The notes under the pieces are model-generated. The model was not told where the DNA came from, searched no databases, and saw nothing but the letters and a program-made list of their open reading frames with translations. DNA of 64,000 bases from Cupriavidus nantongensis (GTDB lineage Bacteria; Pseudomonadota; Gammaproteobacteria; Burkholderiales; Burkholderiaceae), in assembly GCF_001598055.1 (NCBI RefSeq), contig NZ_CP014845.1, positions 1,364,001-1,428,000 on the forward strand, written 5' to 3'. This document shows positions 17,958 to 26,494 of this stretch, piece after piece. Within the stretch, counting starts at the first letter, position 1. Every line of letters starts with the position of its first letter. A program made the position numbers and the translations under genes.

Positions 17958-18689
17958 TCAGGGACGCAGCGCGATGTGGTTGACCACGTCCTCCACGCCC
18001 TGCACATACCAGGCATCGCGCTCGGCCTGGCGGCGCGTGCGCTCGTTGCTGACGCAGCCCTCGAGCGTGACCACGCGGTCCTGGGTATGCGCGCTGACCT
18101 GGGCGGCATCGACGAAGGGATCGGTCTCGAGCACCAGCATCAGCGCCTCGGTGATCTCATCGTCGCGGTCGGTCTCGGCGGGTGCCACCACCAGTTCATT
18201 GACCACGCAGCGGCAGCCGCGCGACCACCACGCCAGCACGCCGGCCAGGCGCATGTGCGACAGGCTGATTACCTGCCCCCACAGCGTCACCACGCCGTCC
18301 TGCACCGCGACCTCGATCCAGCCGTTGCGTTGGTTCACCGGTTCGCGCATGGCCTCCGGCTTGCCCTTGACGCGCGCGCAAATCTTGCAATCGTGGAATT
18401 CGACGGCATTGAGCAGGCGCTCGCACACCGCGTCGCGCAGTTCGCCGTCGCCGACCGGCGCGCCGCCGTTGGCCACGCGCAGGTGGTCGATCACGCTGGT
18501 GACGCCGTCCACGCGCCGCAGCGTCGCCGCGGCCCGGGTCTTGTCGACGATATCGGCTACCTCGCCCTCGAGGATCAGCGCCCCGTCCGAGAGCCGCAGC
18601 TGGATGGTGGGATGGAGGACATGGCCCTGATAAGGCACATGGGCCAGGGCTGCGCGCGCCTGCGTCAGCACCGCTTCGCTACTCTGCAT
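17958..18689 (-). CDS. BON-domain protein, cytoplasmic
   Basis: A 243-residue protein started at ATG 18689 (MQSSEAVLTQARAAL). Three BON-like units are readable: about residues 15-70 (IQLRLSDGALILEGEVADIVDKTRAAATLRRVDGVTSV), 80-165 (IEVAVQDGVVTLWGQVISLSHMRLAGVLAW) and 175-240 (VVTLEGCVSNERTRRQAERDAWYVQGVEDVVN). BON domains usually bind phospholipid or sit beside membrane proteins, but no signal peptide is seen here. The motif FHDCKICARVKGK has a CxxC. It is convergent with the AraC gene. Function unknown. Confidence 0.8.
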   Translation of the reverse strand: MQSSEAVLTQARAALAHVPYQGHVLHPTIQLRLSDGALILEGEVADIVDKTRAAATLRRVDGVTSVIDHLRVANGGAPVGDGELRDAVCERLLNAVEFHDCKICARVKGKPEAMREPVNQRNGWIEVAVQDGVVTLWGQVISLSHMRLAGVLAWWSRGCRCVVNELVVAPAETDRDDEITEALMLVLETDPFVDAAQVSAHTQDRVVTLEGCVSNERTRRQAERDAWYVQGVEDVVNHIALRP

Positions 18690-18867
18690 GTTGTCGCCTC
18701 GCCGGTTGGTCTGGAGATGGAGGGATGCGCGCCCCTGCCTGCAGGCGCGCGGGAGCGGCGCCGCGGCCTCCTTCACCCCCGGGACCCCGGCAACCGCTTC
18801 CTCATTATAGGAAGCGGTCCGGCGCGGGCCCTGCCGCCAACGGCGGACCCGGCTGTGCCGATAGGCC

Positions 18868-20529
18868 TCAGGCGCCGGCCGCCTCCCGCGCGCGGGCGAC
18901 CTCCTGGTTGCGCAGGATAAAGCGCTGGACCTTGCCGCTGGGGGTCTTGGGCAGTTCGGCGACGAACTCGATCTCGCGCGGATAGGCGTGGGCCGCCAGG
19001 CGCGTGCGCACGTGCAGGCGCAGCGTTTCGGCCAGTTCGGGCGAGCCCTGGTGCTGCGGGTCCAGCACCACGAAGGCCTTGATCAGCTCGGTGCGCTCGG
19101 GGTCGGGCTTGCCGATCACCGCCGCCTCGACCACCGCCGGGTGCTCGATCAGCGCGCTTTCCACGTCGAACGGGCCCACCCGGTAGCCGGAGGTGGTGAT
19201 GACGTCGTCGGCGCGGCCGATAAAGCTGATGCTGCCGTCGTCGTTGAGCTCGGCGGAATCGCCGGTCAGGTAATAGTCGCCGGCAAAGGCGCTGGTGGGC
19301 GTGCCGTGGTAGCCGCCGAACCAGCACATCGGCGAGCGCTTCAGGTCCAGCGCCAGCGTGCCGGGCTGGCCGGGCGGCAGTTCGCGCAGCGCGTCGTCGA
19401 CCACCACCACACGGTGCCCGGGGCTGGCAAAGCCGGCCGCGCCCATGCGCACCGGGTGGGCCAGGGCATGGTGGTTGCACAGCACCATGCCCAGTTCGGT
19501 CTGGCCATAGTGGTCGTGGATGGTGACGCCCAGCTCGCTGGCGAACCAGCGGATCACTTCCGGGTTGAGCGGCTCGCCGGCGCTGCTGACGGCGCGCAAC
19601 TGCCCGCGCAGCGGGCCGGACACGGCCTCGCCCGCCGCGATCAGCAGCCGGTAGGCCGTGGGCGAGCCGGCCAGGTTGGTGATGCCGTATTTGCGGATCA
19701 CCCGGCAGGTGCTGTCGACCGTGAACGGGCCGTCGTAGAACGTGGTGGCATGGCCCAGCGACAGCGGCCCGGTGACGGCGTAGTACAGGCCGTAGGCCCA
19801 GCCCGGATCGGCCAGGTTCCAGAACGCGTCGTCGTCGCGCAGGTCGACCGCGTCGCGCATATAGCCGGCAAATGCGGCAATGGCCTTGAGCGGCACCAGC
19901 AGCGGCTTGGCCGGGCCGGTGGTGCCGGAGGTGAACATCATCAGGAAGGGATCGTCGCCGCGCCGCACCACCGGCGCGAACGATGCCGGCTGGCTTGCCA
20001 GCTCGGCCCAGAAGCTGAAATCGCCCGCGCTCACGGGCTGTTGCGTGCCGCCCTGGGTGCCGGCCACGGTGACGATGGCAGGGCAGCCGGCCACTTCATC
20101 CAGCTTCGGCCGGTTGGCGGTATCGGTGACCACCACCTTCGCGCCCGACGCATTGAGCCGGTGCTCGATGGCCTTGGGCCCGAATGCGGTAAACAGCGGC
20201 TGGTAGACGGCCCCGGCGCGCCACGTGCCGAGGATCGTCACCAGCAGTTCGGCGTTGCGCGGCAGCAGGCCCGCGACGCGATCGCCGGGCTGCACACCCT
20301 GCGCCTTCAGGAAGCCCGCGAACTGTGCCGACAGTGCCTGCAGCTCGGCGAAGGTCCAGCTGCGCGCATCGCCGTTGCGCCCTTCCCAGTTCAGCGCAAT
20401 GCGGCCGGGCTGCGCGTGCCGGTCGCAGCATTCGACGCAGGCGTTCATCGCCGCCAGGCTGCCGTGCAGCTGCCGGGCCACGGCGTCGTCATAGGAAAAT
20501 CCGTCGAAAGCTTGGGCGTAGTCGCGCAT
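18868..20529 (-). CDS. acyl-CoA synthetase, AMP-binding (ANL superfamily)
   Basis: A 553-residue adenylate-forming enzyme started at ATG 20529 (MRDYAQAFDGFSYDD); a much longer upstream frame is not coding. ANL core motifs are present: the P-loop MFTSGTTGPAKP, the A5 region HDHYGQTELGM, the A7 motif YYLTGDSAELNDDG, the hinge GRADDVITTSGYRVGPFDVE, and the C-terminal catalytic Lys in LPKTPSGKVQRF. It activates a carboxylate with ATP and joins it to CoA. The sequence style (RVGPFDVESALIEHPAV) is nearest acetyl/medium-chain acyl-CoA synthetases; chain length cannot be fixed. It is transcribed alone, divergent from the SRAP gene. Confidence 0.93.
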   Translation of the reverse strand: MRDYAQAFDGFSYDDAVARQLHGSLAAMNACVECCDRHAQPGRIALNWEGRNGDARSWTFAELQALSAQFAGFLKAQGVQPGDRVAGLLPRNAELLVTILGTWRAGAVYQPLFTAFGPKAIEHRLNASGAKVVVTDTANRPKLDEVAGCPAIVTVAGTQGGTQQPVSAGDFSFWAELASQPASFAPVVRRGDDPFLMMFTSGTTGPAKPLLVPLKAIAAFAGYMRDAVDLRDDDAFWNLADPGWAYGLYYAVTGPLSLGHATTFYDGPFTVDSTCRVIRKYGITNLAGSPTAYRLLIAAGEAVSGPLRGQLRAVSSAGEPLNPEVIRWFASELGVTIHDHYGQTELGMVLCNHHALAHPVRMGAAGFASPGHRVVVVDDALRELPPGQPGTLALDLKRSPMCWFGGYHGTPTSAFAGDYYLTGDSAELNDDGSISFIGRADDVITTSGYRVGPFDVESALIEHPAVVEAAVIGKPDPERTELIKAFVVLDPQHQGSPELAETLRLHVRTRLAAHAYPREIEFVAELPKTPSGKVQRFILRNQEVARAREAAGA

Positions 20530-20759
20530 GGTGTCTCCTGGATCCGGCTGGTGCCTTGTAGTCGATGGCCGTGCGCTTTGCCGCGCCACGGCTGCCGCAA
20601 GAGTGTGCGCCACGGCGCGCCGATCCGGCAATAACCGATTCCGCCAGCGCGGCTGACGGTTTTTGCCATCCTTGCCGGGCGGCTTGGCGGGGCCGAAGCG
20701 GCCTTGACGCGACGCCCCGGGGTCCCACACGATACGGGCATCCCCTTGGGAGACAGCGC

Positions 20760-21434
20760 ATGTGCACCAACTATGCCCCGGTCCAGCGACGCATCCTGCG
20801 GGAGATCTTCGGCGTGGAGCCACCCGCGGGCGTGTACAAGGCCGAGACCTACCCTGACTATGCGGCGCCGATCGTGCGCGCCGATGACGGCGGTGCACGC
20901 AGCGCGGACCTGGCCTCGTTCGGCATGGTGCCGCGCGCGCGCATTCCTCCGGGCACACGGCGTTACGACACCACCAATGCCCGTAGCGAAACGGTCGGCG
21001 AGCGGCCCGCCTTTGCGCGCTACTGGCGCCAGGGCCAGCTCTGCCTGATACCGGCCACGGCGTTCTATGAGTTTGCGTACCCCGACAGCGAGGCGGACGG
21101 CGCGACACCGGGCAAGCCGGTGCGCTGGCGCGTCTGGCTGCCCGGCGAGCCGGCCTTCGGCATTGCCGGTCTGTGGCGCGGCTGGCCGGACCAGGCGCTG
21201 TCCTTCACCATGCTGACCGTCAACTCGGCGCAGCACCCGCTGCTGCAGCGCTTCCACAAGCCGGGCGACGAGAAGCGCGCCGTGGTCATCGTGCCGCGCG
21301 CGCAGTGGGACGACTGGCTGGCGTGCCGCGACCCCGAGATCGCGCGCACCTTCCTCAGGCTGTTGCCGGCGGACGCCCTGCGGGCCGAGCCCGCGCCCAA
21401 AGTGCAGGGCGCGCCCATTCCCGACTCGGATTAG
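20760..21434 (+). CDS. SRAP/HMCES (YedK) family abasic-site protein
   Basis: A 224-residue protein started at ATG 20760 so that Cys2, the residue that links to abasic DNA, follows the removed Met (MCTNYAP). Other family positions are kept: Asn in DTTNARSETV, Glu in ATAFYEF, and a His in the HPLLQRFHKPGDEKRAVVIVP block. The usual motif there is HxRMP, so the second half is divergent. Family members form a thiazolidine crosslink with abasic sites in single-stranded DNA and protect them during replication. A leader cttgggagaca gives the ribosome site. Alone in its transcription unit; convergent with the siderophore receptor gene. Confidence 0.88.
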   Translation: MCTNYAPVQRRILREIFGVEPPAGVYKAETYPDYAAPIVRADDGGARSADLASFGMVPRARIPPGTRRYDTTNARSETVGERPAFARYWRQGQLCLIPATAFYEFAYPDSEADGATPGKPVRWRVWLPGEPAFGIAGLWRGWPDQALSFTMLTVNSAQHPLLQRFHKPGDEKRAVVIVPRAQWDDWLACRDPEIARTFLRLLPADALRAEPAPKVQGAPIPDSD

Positions 21435-21466
21435 GCCGTGGGCTCGGTGCTGTGCGCCGGCCGCAC

Positions 21467-23680
21467 TCAGAAGCGATAGGTAACTGTGCCCACCACCGTG
21501 CGGCGCGCGCCGAAGTAGCAGTCGCCGCGCGCCAGGCAGGTAGTCAGGAACTGCTTGTCGAACAGGTTGTTGGCGTTCAGCGCGACCCGCAGCGGGCCGT
21601 GGTCATAGGCGATCATGGCGTCGTACAGCGTCACGCCGCCCACCCGGTTCTGGTCGTTGCCGTCATAGCTGGGCCCGACGTAGCGAAGGCCGCCGCCCGC
21701 CACGAAGCCCGGCATCCCGAACAGCTTGAAGCGATAGTTGGCCCACAGCGATGCCATGTTCGACGGCGTGCTCGCCAGCTTCTTGCCGACCTCGGCCGGG
21801 GTGCCGTCGATCACGCGCGCGTCCAGGTAGGTGTAGGTGGCGATCAGGTCGAGCCGGTTCGTCAGCGAAGCCAGTGCCTCCACCTCGATACCGCGCGTGC
21901 GCGCTTCGCCCACCTGCACCGAATCCGGAATGCCGTTGACCACGCCGGCGGTCTTGCGGTTCTTCTCGCGCATGTCGAACGCCGCGATGGTCAGCGTGGC
22001 GTTCTTGCCCGGCGGCTGGTACTTGATGCCCGCCTCCCACTGCGAGCCGCGCAGCGGCTTGAAGGCCTGGTTGGCCTTGTTGAAGCCGGCCAGCCCCTGG
22101 AACGACTCGGAGTAGCTGACGTACGGGTTCAGGCCGATGTCGGACCGGTACATCAGGCCGGCGCGCTTGGTCAGCTCGTTGTCGTCGCGGCTGGCCGACG
22201 GCGTGTTGTCCTGCGCGGCGCGCGACCAGTCATAGCGCAGCCCCAGCATCAGCAGCCATTTGTTCCAGGCCAGCTGGTCCTGCACGTACAGGCCGGTTTG
22301 CGCCTGCGTCGCGGGATTCAGGGCGCGCGAGCCCGGTAGCGTGAAATTGCCGTAAACCGGATTGAACACATTGAGCGGCGCGGCGGAGCCGCCCACGCCG
22401 GCGCTGCCGGTGATTTCCGAGTGCTGGTAGTCCACGCCGGTCAGCAGCGTGTGCTGGACCGGGCCGGTGCGGAAGTTGGTCTGCGCCTGGGTATCCACCG
22501 CAAACGAGTTCAGCGTCGGCTGGTTGACGTAGACCGTGCGGCGCAGCAGCGAATTGCTGCCCGGCACCCAGCCGTGGCCGGCACCGTTGAAGCCGGCGGC
22601 ATAAATGCTGCGGTAGTCCACCGAGCTGTGCGAGTAGCGCAGGTTCTGCCGCACCGTCACGGTGTCGTTGAACCTGTGCTGGAATTCATAGCCGACCGAC
22701 TGCTGCTCCGCGGTGTAGCGGTCAAAGCCGGGTTCGCTGATGAACAGGTGGTCCGGAATCTGTCCGCCCGGGTTCGGGGTCAGCGTGCCGCGCCACGGGA
22801 AGAATCCGACTGAAGTCCCGCTCACGTCGCGCTGGAAGTTGGCCAGCAGCGTCAGCGAGGTGTCCTGGGTCGGCCGCCAGGTCAGCGACGGCGCGATCAG
22901 GTAGCGGTTGTCCTGCACGTAGTCCACCTGCGTGTCGCTGTCGCGCGCCAGCGCCACCAGTCGGTACAGCCACTTGCCGTCCGCATCGAGCGGACCGGTC
23001 AGGTCGGCCTGCACCTGCTTGCGGTTGTAGTTGCCGAACTGCACTCCGATCTCGCGCGCCGCTTCCGCCTGCGGTCGCTTGCTGACCAGGTTCAGGATGC
23101 CGCCGACCGCGCCCTGCCCGAACAGCATCGACGACGGCCCGCGCAGCACATCGATGCGCTCGAGTGCGTAAACATCGGGACGCACGTTGTTGTAGAAGCC
23201 GACCTGGTTCAGCAAGCCGTCGCGATACTGCGTGAACTCGGTGCCGCGAAACCGGCCCCAGTCACCGCGTGCGTCATTGCCGAAGGGACCGGCGTAGACA
23301 CCGGCGCTGTAGCCGATCGCCTGCTGCACGCTCTGCGCGCCCTGCGCCTCCATGCGGTCGCGCGTGATCACGGTGATCGACTGGGGCGTCTCCATTACCG
23401 GCGTGTCGGTCTTGGTGGCGGTGGCGCTGCGCTTCGCCACAAAGCCATGGACGGGGCCGGTGGCGGTTTCATCGTCGCTGGTCGCGCGCACCGTGACCGC
23501 CGGCAATTCCGCTGCGGCTGCGGCTGCCGGCGCGGCAGGCACAGGGCTCGCGCCGGCCTGCGCAAACACGCCGCCGGCCTGCAGGCTCAGCACAAGGGTA
23601 GTCAGGGAAAGACGGCAGGGGGTGACAAGCGCGGAGCGGGCAAAGCGCGGCTTTGCCCGACGGTTCGGGTGCAGAGGCAT
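21467..23680 (-). CDS. TonB-dependent siderophore receptor
   Basis: A 737-residue outer membrane receptor started at ATG 23680; a GTG directly before it adds one residue. A Sec signal ends about GGVFAQA. The plug domain follows (PQSITVITRDRMEAQGAQSVQQAIGYSAGV, then LERIDVLRGPSSMLFGQGAVGGILNLVSKRP). The 22-strand barrel ends in the aromatic YRF needed for insertion. It imports a ferric siderophore, probably hydroxamate or mixed type judging by the FhuA/FpvA-like plug. No dedicated siderophore genes are adjacent. A Fur-like box lies 64-80 bp upstream. Confidence 0.94.
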   Translation of the reverse strand: MPLHPNRRAKPRFARSALVTPCRLSLTTLVLSLQAGGVFAQAGASPVPAAPAAAAAAELPAVTVRATSDDETATGPVHGFVAKRSATATKTDTPVMETPQSITVITRDRMEAQGAQSVQQAIGYSAGVYAGPFGNDARGDWGRFRGTEFTQYRDGLLNQVGFYNNVRPDVYALERIDVLRGPSSMLFGQGAVGGILNLVSKRPQAEAAREIGVQFGNYNRKQVQADLTGPLDADGKWLYRLVALARDSDTQVDYVQDNRYLIAPSLTWRPTQDTSLTLLANFQRDVSGTSVGFFPWRGTLTPNPGGQIPDHLFISEPGFDRYTAEQQSVGYEFQHRFNDTVTVRQNLRYSHSSVDYRSIYAAGFNGAGHGWVPGSNSLLRRTVYVNQPTLNSFAVDTQAQTNFRTGPVQHTLLTGVDYQHSEITGSAGVGGSAAPLNVFNPVYGNFTLPGSRALNPATQAQTGLYVQDQLAWNKWLLMLGLRYDWSRAAQDNTPSASRDDNELTKRAGLMYRSDIGLNPYVSYSESFQGLAGFNKANQAFKPLRGSQWEAGIKYQPPGKNATLTIAAFDMREKNRKTAGVVNGIPDSVQVGEARTRGIEVEALASLTNRLDLIATYTYLDARVIDGTPAEVGKKLASTPSNMASLWANYRFKLFGMPGFVAGGGLRYVGPSYDGNDQNRVGGVTLYDAMIAYDHGPLRVALNANNLFDKQFLTTCLARGDCYFGARRTVVGTVTYRF

Positions 23681-23743
23681 CACTCAGGGGTCTGAAGGTG
23701 GAACTGCCGCCGAAGCGGCATCACAAGTGGAAAATTCTGATTA

Positions 23744-23760
23744 CGAATAGGAATGATTCG
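23744..23760. promoter_or_regulatory. Fur-like box upstream of siderophore receptor
   Basis: CGAAT and ATTCG are inverted around a 7-bp centre (aggaatg). The geometry is the same as the better Fur match in front of the second TonB receptor at 54.1 kb. Position and target support iron control. Confidence 0.5.
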
Positions 23761-23925
23761 TGATTACGTCAGAATTGTAGCCTGAATGTGTCAGAAGCGA
23801 GACATATGACCAGTACTTTCGGTGGCTTTATGCCGCAAAAAGCGACCCGACTGCTTCCATGCCATGTCAGCTCGATCTTTTGTGCTGTAGCATAAACGGT
23901 TCAACGCCATTTCCGGGCAGACACT

Positions 23926-24264
23926 ATGAACAGGAAACCTGACCTCATCCGCCCCACCCCGGCAGAGGACGCCGCCATCGCGCGCGGCATTGCGCAAGAC
24001 CCCAGTGCGGTGTCAGTGCCGACAGAGCAGTTCAGGAAGATGCGCCCGGCACGGGAGCTGCTCGGCGACGATAAAGCCGATGCACTGGCGAAACGTCGCG
24101 GCAGGCCGGCCAAACCGGTCGGCGAGCGCAAGGTCAATCAGACGTTACGCATCGATCCCGACGTGCTGGCGGCCTACAAGGCAACCGGCAGCGGCTGGCA
24201 AACGCTGATGAATGAGGCGCTGCGCGACTATGCGGCAGCGCGCCGGCTGCTGCCCCGGCGCTAG
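23926..24264 (+). CDS. brnA: BrnA-like antitoxin without visible BrnT
   Basis: A 112-residue protein with the DUF4415/BrnA pattern: a charged N-terminal half and a ribbon-helix-helix C-terminus (KVNQTLRIDPDVLAAYKATGSGWQTLMNEALRDYA, about residues 67-103). In type II BrnTA pairs the BrnT toxin gene, about 90 codons, lies directly upstream and overlaps or abuts. Here the 245 bp before the start hold only the receptor promoter and no BrnT-like frame. An extended basic linker (KRRGRPAKPVGERK) resembles an AT-hook. It may be a free-standing DNA-binding protein derived from an antitoxin. It is convergent with the TetR gene, 14 bp apart. Confidence 0.72.
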   Translation: MNRKPDLIRPTPAEDAAIARGIAQDPSAVSVPTEQFRKMRPARELLGDDKADALAKRRGRPAKPVGERKVNQTLRIDPDVLAAYKATGSGWQTLMNEALRDYAAARRLLPRR

Positions 24265-24278
24265 GCCGGACCATCCCG

Positions 24279-24827
24279 TCATTCGCCCTGCAAACGGCCA
24301 AGCAACCGCCTGCCCGCCTCGATCACCGCGCTGTCCGGCTGCATCTGATAGCGCACGATCATGCCCTCGATGCACAGCATCGCCTCCGCAGCCACCGCCT
24401 GTGGCTCGCGCAGTCCCAGGCGCGCCGCGATGTCGGCGACGAAGGCCTCCAGCTCGGCCTTGTGGGCTGCGGCCTGCTGGTGTGCCTGGTCGTCACCGCC
24501 CGCCTCGGCCACCACGTTGATGAAGGCGCAGCCGCGGAAGTCGCGGGCGAACCAGTCGGCCAGCGTGTCGGCGATCACGTCCAGGCGGGGCCGCTCGGCG
24601 AGCCGGGCTTCCACGTCCTGGCGGAACCACCCCATCCATTCATCATGCCGGCGCGCCAGGAACGCCGCGATCAGCGCGTTCTTGGAGGCGAAATGCCGGT
24701 AGAGCGACATCTTGGCGACGCCGGATTCGGCAATGATCCGGTCGATGCCGGTGGCGCGATAGCCCTCCTGGTAGAACAGGCGGGCGGCGGTGTCGAGGAT
24801 GCGGTCGCGGGCGGAAGGGGTGGCCAT
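24279..24827 (-). CDS. TetR-family repressor
   Basis: A 182-residue regulator started at ATG 24827 (MATPSARDRILDTAARLF). The helix-turn-helix covers about residues 8-55: YQEGYRATGIDRIIAESGVAKMSLYRHFASKNALI. The C-terminal ligand domain has the TetR_C pattern with DFRGCAFINVVAEAGG, seen in regulators of NADPH- or electrophile-related genes. An AGACAG-N2-CTGTCT palindrome lies 83-96 bp upstream, in its own promoter. The same operator is found twice 5 kb away before the DUF1348 and 2OG oxygenase genes. This suggests autoregulation plus control of that locus. Confidence 0.93.
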   Translation of the reverse strand: MATPSARDRILDTAARLFYQEGYRATGIDRIIAESGVAKMSLYRHFASKNALIAAFLARRHDEWMGWFRQDVEARLAERPRLDVIADTLADWFARDFRGCAFINVVAEAGGDDQAHQQAAAHKAELEAFVADIAARLGLREPQAVAAEAMLCIEGMIVRYQMQPDSAVIEAGRRLLGRLQGE

Positions 24828-24909
24828 GTGATGCAAGCGGTTCAGCGAGAACAGGAATTCGCCCGGGGCAGCGCAACGCGCCGCCCCGGGTCTGCTTCGA
24901 TACTATGAC

Positions 24910-24923
24910 AGACAGACCTGTCT
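24910..24923. promoter_or_regulatory. TetR operator (copy 1), upstream of the TetR gene
   Basis: AGACAGACCTGTCT: six-base arms AGACAG and CTGTCT are perfectly inverted around AC. Reading the other strand gives TAGACAGGTCTGTCTGTC, which closely matches the copies at 29814-29827 and 29838-29851, including part of the flanks. Confidence 0.75.
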
Positions 24924-24938
24924 AGCAATCACGACGCA

Positions 24939-26339
24939 TCAGCCTTCCAGTTTGGCCGCGGCATCGCGCAGCGCGGTGCGCAGGCCTTCTTCCACCACCG
25001 GGTGGTAGAACGGCATCGTCAGCATCTGCGCGATGGTCAGCCCCTGCTGGTACGACCATGCCAGCAGGTGGGCGATATTCTCGGCGCGCGGGCCGGTCCA
25101 TTCGGCGCCCAGGAAGCGGCCGGTGGTCTTGTCGGCATAGACGTGCATCAGCCCCCGGTTCTTCAGCATGACGCGGCTGCGGCCCTGGTCTTCGAAGCTG
25201 ACCTCACCGGTGACGAAGCTGTCCTCGCCGCGCGCCGCCAGCTCGGCGTAGCGCTGGCCGACCATTGCGATCTGCGGGTCCGTGAACACCACCGCGATCG
25301 GCGCGCGGCGCGCCAGCGGCTTCACCTGCGGATAGCTGGCGGCGTTCTCGCCGGCGGCCTTGCCCTCGTCCGCGGCCTCGTGCAGCAGCGGCAGGATGTT
25401 GTTGGCGTCGCCGGCAATGAAGACCGGCGCGTCGCCGCACTGCAGCGTGTGCGCGTCGAACAGCGGCACGCCGCGCGGATCCAGCGCCAGGCCGGTGTTC
25501 TCCAGCGCCAGGCCGCGCACATTGGGGGCGCGGCCGGTGGCTGCCAGCGCGTAGTCGAAGCGCTCGGTCACGCTGCGGCCTTCGCGGTCGAGGTAGGTCA
25601 CCACCACCTGGTCGCCGTCGCGGCCCATGTCGGTCACCTGCGCGTCGGGATCGAGATAGAACTCCTGGTTGAAGGTGCGCGCCGCGTCGGCACGGATCAC
25701 CGGGTCGGTCAGCGGCCCCAGCGAGCCGCTGACGCCGAACACGCGCACCCGCACCCCCAGCCGCGACAGCGCCTGGCCCAGCTCCAGCCCGATCACGCCG
25801 GGACCGAACACCACCACGCTGCCGGGCAGGTCCTGCCACGAGAACACATCGTCATTGACGATCAGGCGGTCGCCGAACACCTTGAACGGCGCCGGCAGCA
25901 CCGGCGTGGAGCCGGTGGCGATGACCACGCGGCTGGCGCGCACGGTGGTGTGCCCGTCCACTTCGAGCGTGGTGGTATCGATAAAGCGCGCATAGCCGCG
26001 AATGCGGTCGGCCGGCGCGATGTTCTCCACGCCGCGCACCACGAAGCCGACAAAGCGGTCGCGCTCGCTGCGCACGCGTGCCATCACCTCACGCCCGTCG
26101 ATGCGGACCTGGCCGTCGACATGCACGCCGAACGGCGCGGTGTGGCGCAGTTCATGCGCGGCCTCGGCGGCGGCGATCAGCAGCTTGGAGGGCATGCAAC
26201 CCACGCGGGCACAGGTGGTGCCGTAGGGGCCGCCTTCGATGATCACGGCGCGCTTGCCCGCCGCAATCGCGGCGCGGTAGGCGGCAAGGCCGGCGGTGCC
26301 TGCGCCGATCACGGCGACGTCGGTCTGGATAGTGGTCAT
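24939..26339 (-). CDS. pyridine nucleotide-disulfide oxidoreductase (dihydrolipoamide dehydrogenase-like)
   Basis: A 466-residue FAD enzyme started at ATG 26339 (MTTIQTDVAVIGAG). FAD-binding GAGTAGLAAY is followed by the redox pair TTCARVGCMPSK, the NAD(P)-binding GPGVIGLELGQAL, the second FAD motif PVFIAGDANN and the C-terminal His-Glu dyad in YHPVVEEGLR. All parts of a class I disulfide reductase are present. No 2-oxo acid dehydrogenase E1/E2 genes are near. It follows the peroxiredoxin-glutaredoxin gene on the same strand after 154 bp of structured sequence. It may therefore serve thiol redox rather than a dehydrogenase complex; that is inference. Confidence 0.9.
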   Translation of the reverse strand: MTTIQTDVAVIGAGTAGLAAYRAAIAAGKRAVIIEGGPYGTTCARVGCMPSKLLIAAAEAAHELRHTAPFGVHVDGQVRIDGREVMARVRSERDRFVGFVVRGVENIAPADRIRGYARFIDTTTLEVDGHTTVRASRVVIATGSTPVLPAPFKVFGDRLIVNDDVFSWQDLPGSVVVFGPGVIGLELGQALSRLGVRVRVFGVSGSLGPLTDPVIRADAARTFNQEFYLDPDAQVTDMGRDGDQVVVTYLDREGRSVTERFDYALAATGRAPNVRGLALENTGLALDPRGVPLFDAHTLQCGDAPVFIAGDANNILPLLHEAADEGKAAGENAASYPQVKPLARRAPIAVVFTDPQIAMVGQRYAELAARGEDSFVTGEVSFEDQGRSRVMLKNRGLMHVYADKTTGRFLGAEWTGPRAENIAHLLAWSYQQGLTIAQMLTMPFYHPVVEEGLRTALRDAAAKLEG

Positions 26340-26378
26340 GGCGGTGGTTCCTTTGTGTTTTGAAGCGTCAGGCTGGGT

Positions 26379-26494
26379 CAATCAGCGGGCTGGATGGCGC
26401 TGCCCGGCGCGGTTCGGGCAAGGCGGCGCCATCGGGTCCGGCGACTGCCGGCCCCGTGGCTCGGGGCAGGAATGGGAATCCGCTGATTGCGGAT
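26379..26494 (-). other. structured intergenic RNA candidate between prx-grx and oxidoreductase genes
   Basis: Arms CAATCAGCGG (26379-26388) and CCGCTGATTG (26480-26489) can pair over about 90 nt. They would enclose a nested hairpin made of GATGGCGC/GCGCCATC (26393-26400, 26426-26433) and TGCCCG/CGGGCA (26401-26406, 26415-26420). The distal arm can instead form a local hairpin ATCCGC-loop-GCGGAT (26478-26494) that touches the stop codon of the upstream gene. The two states exclude each other. Confidence 0.45.

Noticed and set aside
23684..23925. BrnT toxin gene before brnA
   Set aside because: No frame of about 90 codons with BrnT character exists in this stretch on either strand; it holds the receptor promoter.
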